From CAZMMV01 sp964567475 (GTDB lineage: Bacteria; Bacillota; Clostridia; Tissierellales; Tissierellaceae), in contig CAZMMV010000038.1 in NCBI GenBank assembly GCA_964567475.1, positions 1 to 14,825 of the forward strand: a DNA stretch of 14,825 bases. Direction: 5' to 3'. A program made the position numbers and the translations under genes. The first letter of the stretch is position 1. Every line of letters starts with the position of its first letter. Of this stretch, positions 13,475-14,825 are shown piece after piece. The notes beneath the pieces were generated by a model that did not search any database, was not told the DNA's origin, and saw only the letters and a list, made by a program, of their open reading frames with translations.

Positions 13475-13502
13475 AAAAAAACTCCTATATAGGAGTTTTT
13501 TT
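13475..13502. terminator. Bidirectional terminator between herA and yabE
   Basis: A 28-bp perfect palindrome: six A, ACTCC-TATATA-GGAGT, six T. It reads as a rho-independent terminator on both strands, fitting the convergent genes on either side. Confidence 0.92.
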
Positions 13503-13510
13503 ATTTAACA

Positions 13511-14545
13511 TTAATTTAATATATAAACTTTTACCTTCCTTCTTCCAAATCTAGAAACATCTGATTTTGAATGAAAGAACAAATCAATTCTATTACCCTT
13601 GATGGCTCCACCTGTATCTTCTGCTGTAGCAAAACCATAATCAGGTCTACCGTCTAAACTTTCTATATAAAGTTTAGTTCCAAGAGGAATGACATTTGGA
13701 TCAACAGCAACAGCTCCAGGACGTGCTTTTGTACCAGAAGCTGTAATACCATAATATTTATCCCCAGGGTTTTTTCCACAACTAGCAAAAGATAAATCAT
13801 AAGCACTAGCAGACATAGTTAGAACTTTTTTATAGTCTGTATTACCCCTAGAAGTAACTACTACTCTATCTCTTACTCCTTTTTCAATTACATTAGGAAC
13901 CGGTTCGTTTATAACCTTTTCTTCTACAACTTTCTCCTCAGTTAATTCACCGTTAACATATCGTTTTGATATATGAATTTCTTTTAATCCATTTTCTCCT
14001 TTTTCAATTACATTTTCAGTTCCTATATCTAAGTTTTTGTTCTTCCTTACAACCTTTTCATGAGGAATAGCTTCTTTTTTAGTTTCCACAATATCCTCGA
14101 CATCATATATTTCTATTTTACTATTTTCTGCAATAGTTTCGTCCAATGCTGGAATGGTGTAGTCTTCTCCCTCTATTGTTATTTCATTATCATTCAATAT
14201 CTCCCTAACATTGGAATGAATTGATTTTACATCAAATTCATCTTTCCCCGTTACTATAGTATAAGTATTGGGATTTTTTATGATTATATTCATATTGTCA
14301 TCTAATTTTGTTTCTAGAGACAAATTTATATATGCTCCTTTTTCCATTGCAATGTTTTCATTTAACAGAAGTTCTTCTACTGTGCTAGCCTTTGAAACTA
14401 TATTTATGACTTTGTCATCTAACTCTAAAGAAATATTACATTTACTTCTTTCGTTTAGATAAAGTCCTAAAGATAAGACAACTGCAATGGCTAGAAACAC
14501 CAAGACTTTGAATTTGAAAGTCTTGTTTAGTATGTGATTTTCCAT
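13511..14545 (-). CDS. yabE: YabE-like secreted cell-wall protein (DUF348, G5 and 3D domains)
   Basis: A 344-residue membrane-anchored or secreted protein. A basic N-terminus and one membrane helix (about 11-30) are followed by two DUF348 repeats (about 36-85 and 93-140), a G5 domain (about 147-224, with YVNGELTEEKVVEEKVINEP in its core) and a C-terminal 3D domain (about 242-343). The three aspartates that name the 3D domain are D282 (AVDPNVIPLGT), D310 (AEDTGG) and D321 (NRIDLFF). The 3D fold is shared with MltA-type lytic transglycosylases, so peptidoglycan cleavage outside the membrane is likely, with G5 binding the wall. B. subtilis yabE has the same architecture and lies in the same chromosomal neighbourhood. 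AGGAGGT is just upstream of the ATG on the minus strand (14551-14557). Confidence 0.93.
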   Translation of the reverse strand: MENHILNKTFKFKVLVFLAIAVVLSLGLYLNERSKCNISLELDDKVINIVSKASTVEELLLNENIAMEKGAYINLSLETKLDDNMNIIIKNPNTYTIVTGKDEFDVKSIHSNVREILNDNEITIEGEDYTIPALDETIAENSKIEIYDVEDIVETKKEAIPHEKVVRKNKNLDIGTENVIEKGENGLKEIHISKRYVNGELTEEKVVEEKVINEPVPNVIEKGVRDRVVVTSRGNTDYKKVLTMSASAYDLSFASCGKNPGDKYYGITASGTKARPGAVAVDPNVIPLGTKLYIESLDGRPDYGFATAEDTGGAIKGNRIDLFFHSKSDVSRFGRRKVKVYILN

Positions 14546-14575
14546 TTTATACCTCCTATTTCTAACTATTCTAGT

Positions 14576-14604
14576 ATTCTATTCAATAAAAATTTGTTTG
14601 TCAA
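14576..14604 (-). promoter_or_regulatory. Near-consensus promoter of yabE
   Basis: Read on the minus strand: TTGACA (14599-14604), a 17-base spacer, TAGAAT (14576-14581). The -35 is perfect and the -10 differs by one base. It lies 30 bases before the start codon and is the best promoter in the window. Confidence 0.85.
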
Positions 14605-14825
14605 ATATCCTGTTGAATAAACTGAAAATTCTGGCAAGGACTACATACTTGTCTTACCGTATCTTCTATACTATGCAATAAGCTATTATAATATTCATAA
14701 AATATAAACTTTCCTATTATTAATTGCTAGGGCCTACTGATTAAGCCGAAATTCAAAAAAGGCATTCACCAAGACTAAAAAATATTAATTAAGTCTAGGG
14801 GACAACTTTTAAATTTGACTAAGAA
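14605..14825. other. Intergenic stretch with no recognised feature
   Basis: About 220 bases upstream of the yabE promoter. I see no frame with a ribosome binding site, no tRNA and no riboswitch I can name. There is a short imperfect stem CCaAGACT/AGTCTaGG (14769-14776 and about 14791-14798) around an AT-rich loop. The sequence runs off the window, so a leader or the start or end of a neighbouring element could be cut here. Confidence 0.5.

Noticed and set aside
14690..14825. Possible riboswitch (cobalamin-like GCC..CTG) or transposon end near the right edge
   Set aside because: Only a short chance-like match, required core elements are missing, and no transposase frame or terminal repeat pair is visible.

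Overview
The window is AT-rich, carries strong AGGAGG-type ribosome binding sites, uses TTG as an alternative start codon and contains sporulation genes (bofA, a gin-like gene). It therefore looks like the chromosome of an endospore-forming low-GC Gram-positive of the class Clostridia; a Tissierella-like lineage is a guess. No phage genes, transposase, CRISPR array or rRNA was seen. Almost everything is read left to right; only the last gene is on the minus strand.

Left part (1-2260): a tRNA-Val(GAC) gene with an unusual C at position 33 lies behind a palindromic promoter region. It is followed by a 31-residue one-helix membrane miniprotein with a terminator, then an overlapping pair of membrane-protein genes, a YibE/F-family protein and a ZIP-family metal transporter.

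Middle-left part (2295-3989): yaaL (DUF2508) and bofA, a pair known from Bacillus subtilis, then ribosomal protein bL25/Ctc with an acidic tail, and a small zinc-ribbon protein resembling the sigma-G inhibitor Gin (CsfB), with a sigma-F-like promoter candidate.

Core operon (4079-8617): yaaO-like PLP decarboxylase, tmk, two tandem YaaQ/DarA-type PII-like proteins, holB and yaaT (ricT). This follows the B. subtilis order csfB...yaaO-tmk-yaaQ-yaaR-holB-yaaT, except that yaaR is absent and a second, shorter YaaQ paralogue stands in its place. A dyad-overlapped promoter precedes the operon. A separately transcribed 2[4Fe-4S] ferredoxin gene follows, where Bacillus has yabA.

Right part (8990-13431): trmN6, rsmI, nurA and herA form a second operon. 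The first two act on tRNA and 16S rRNA; the last two encode a DNA-end-processing nuclease/translocase pair. The nurA frame appears to begin at a non-standard ATC codon behind a strong Shine-Dalgarno sequence. A bidirectional terminator separates herA from a convergent yabE-like gene (DUF348-G5-3D cell-wall protein), which has a near-consensus promoter. The final 220 bases hold nothing I recognise.

Most of the window is a conserved housekeeping and sporulation neighbourhood. The points most worth a second look are the tandem DarA paralogues, the nurA start, the C33 tRNA, the 24-bp in-frame duplication in yaaL, and the cluster of dyads around the gin-yaaO junction. I did not find a clearly new multi-gene system.
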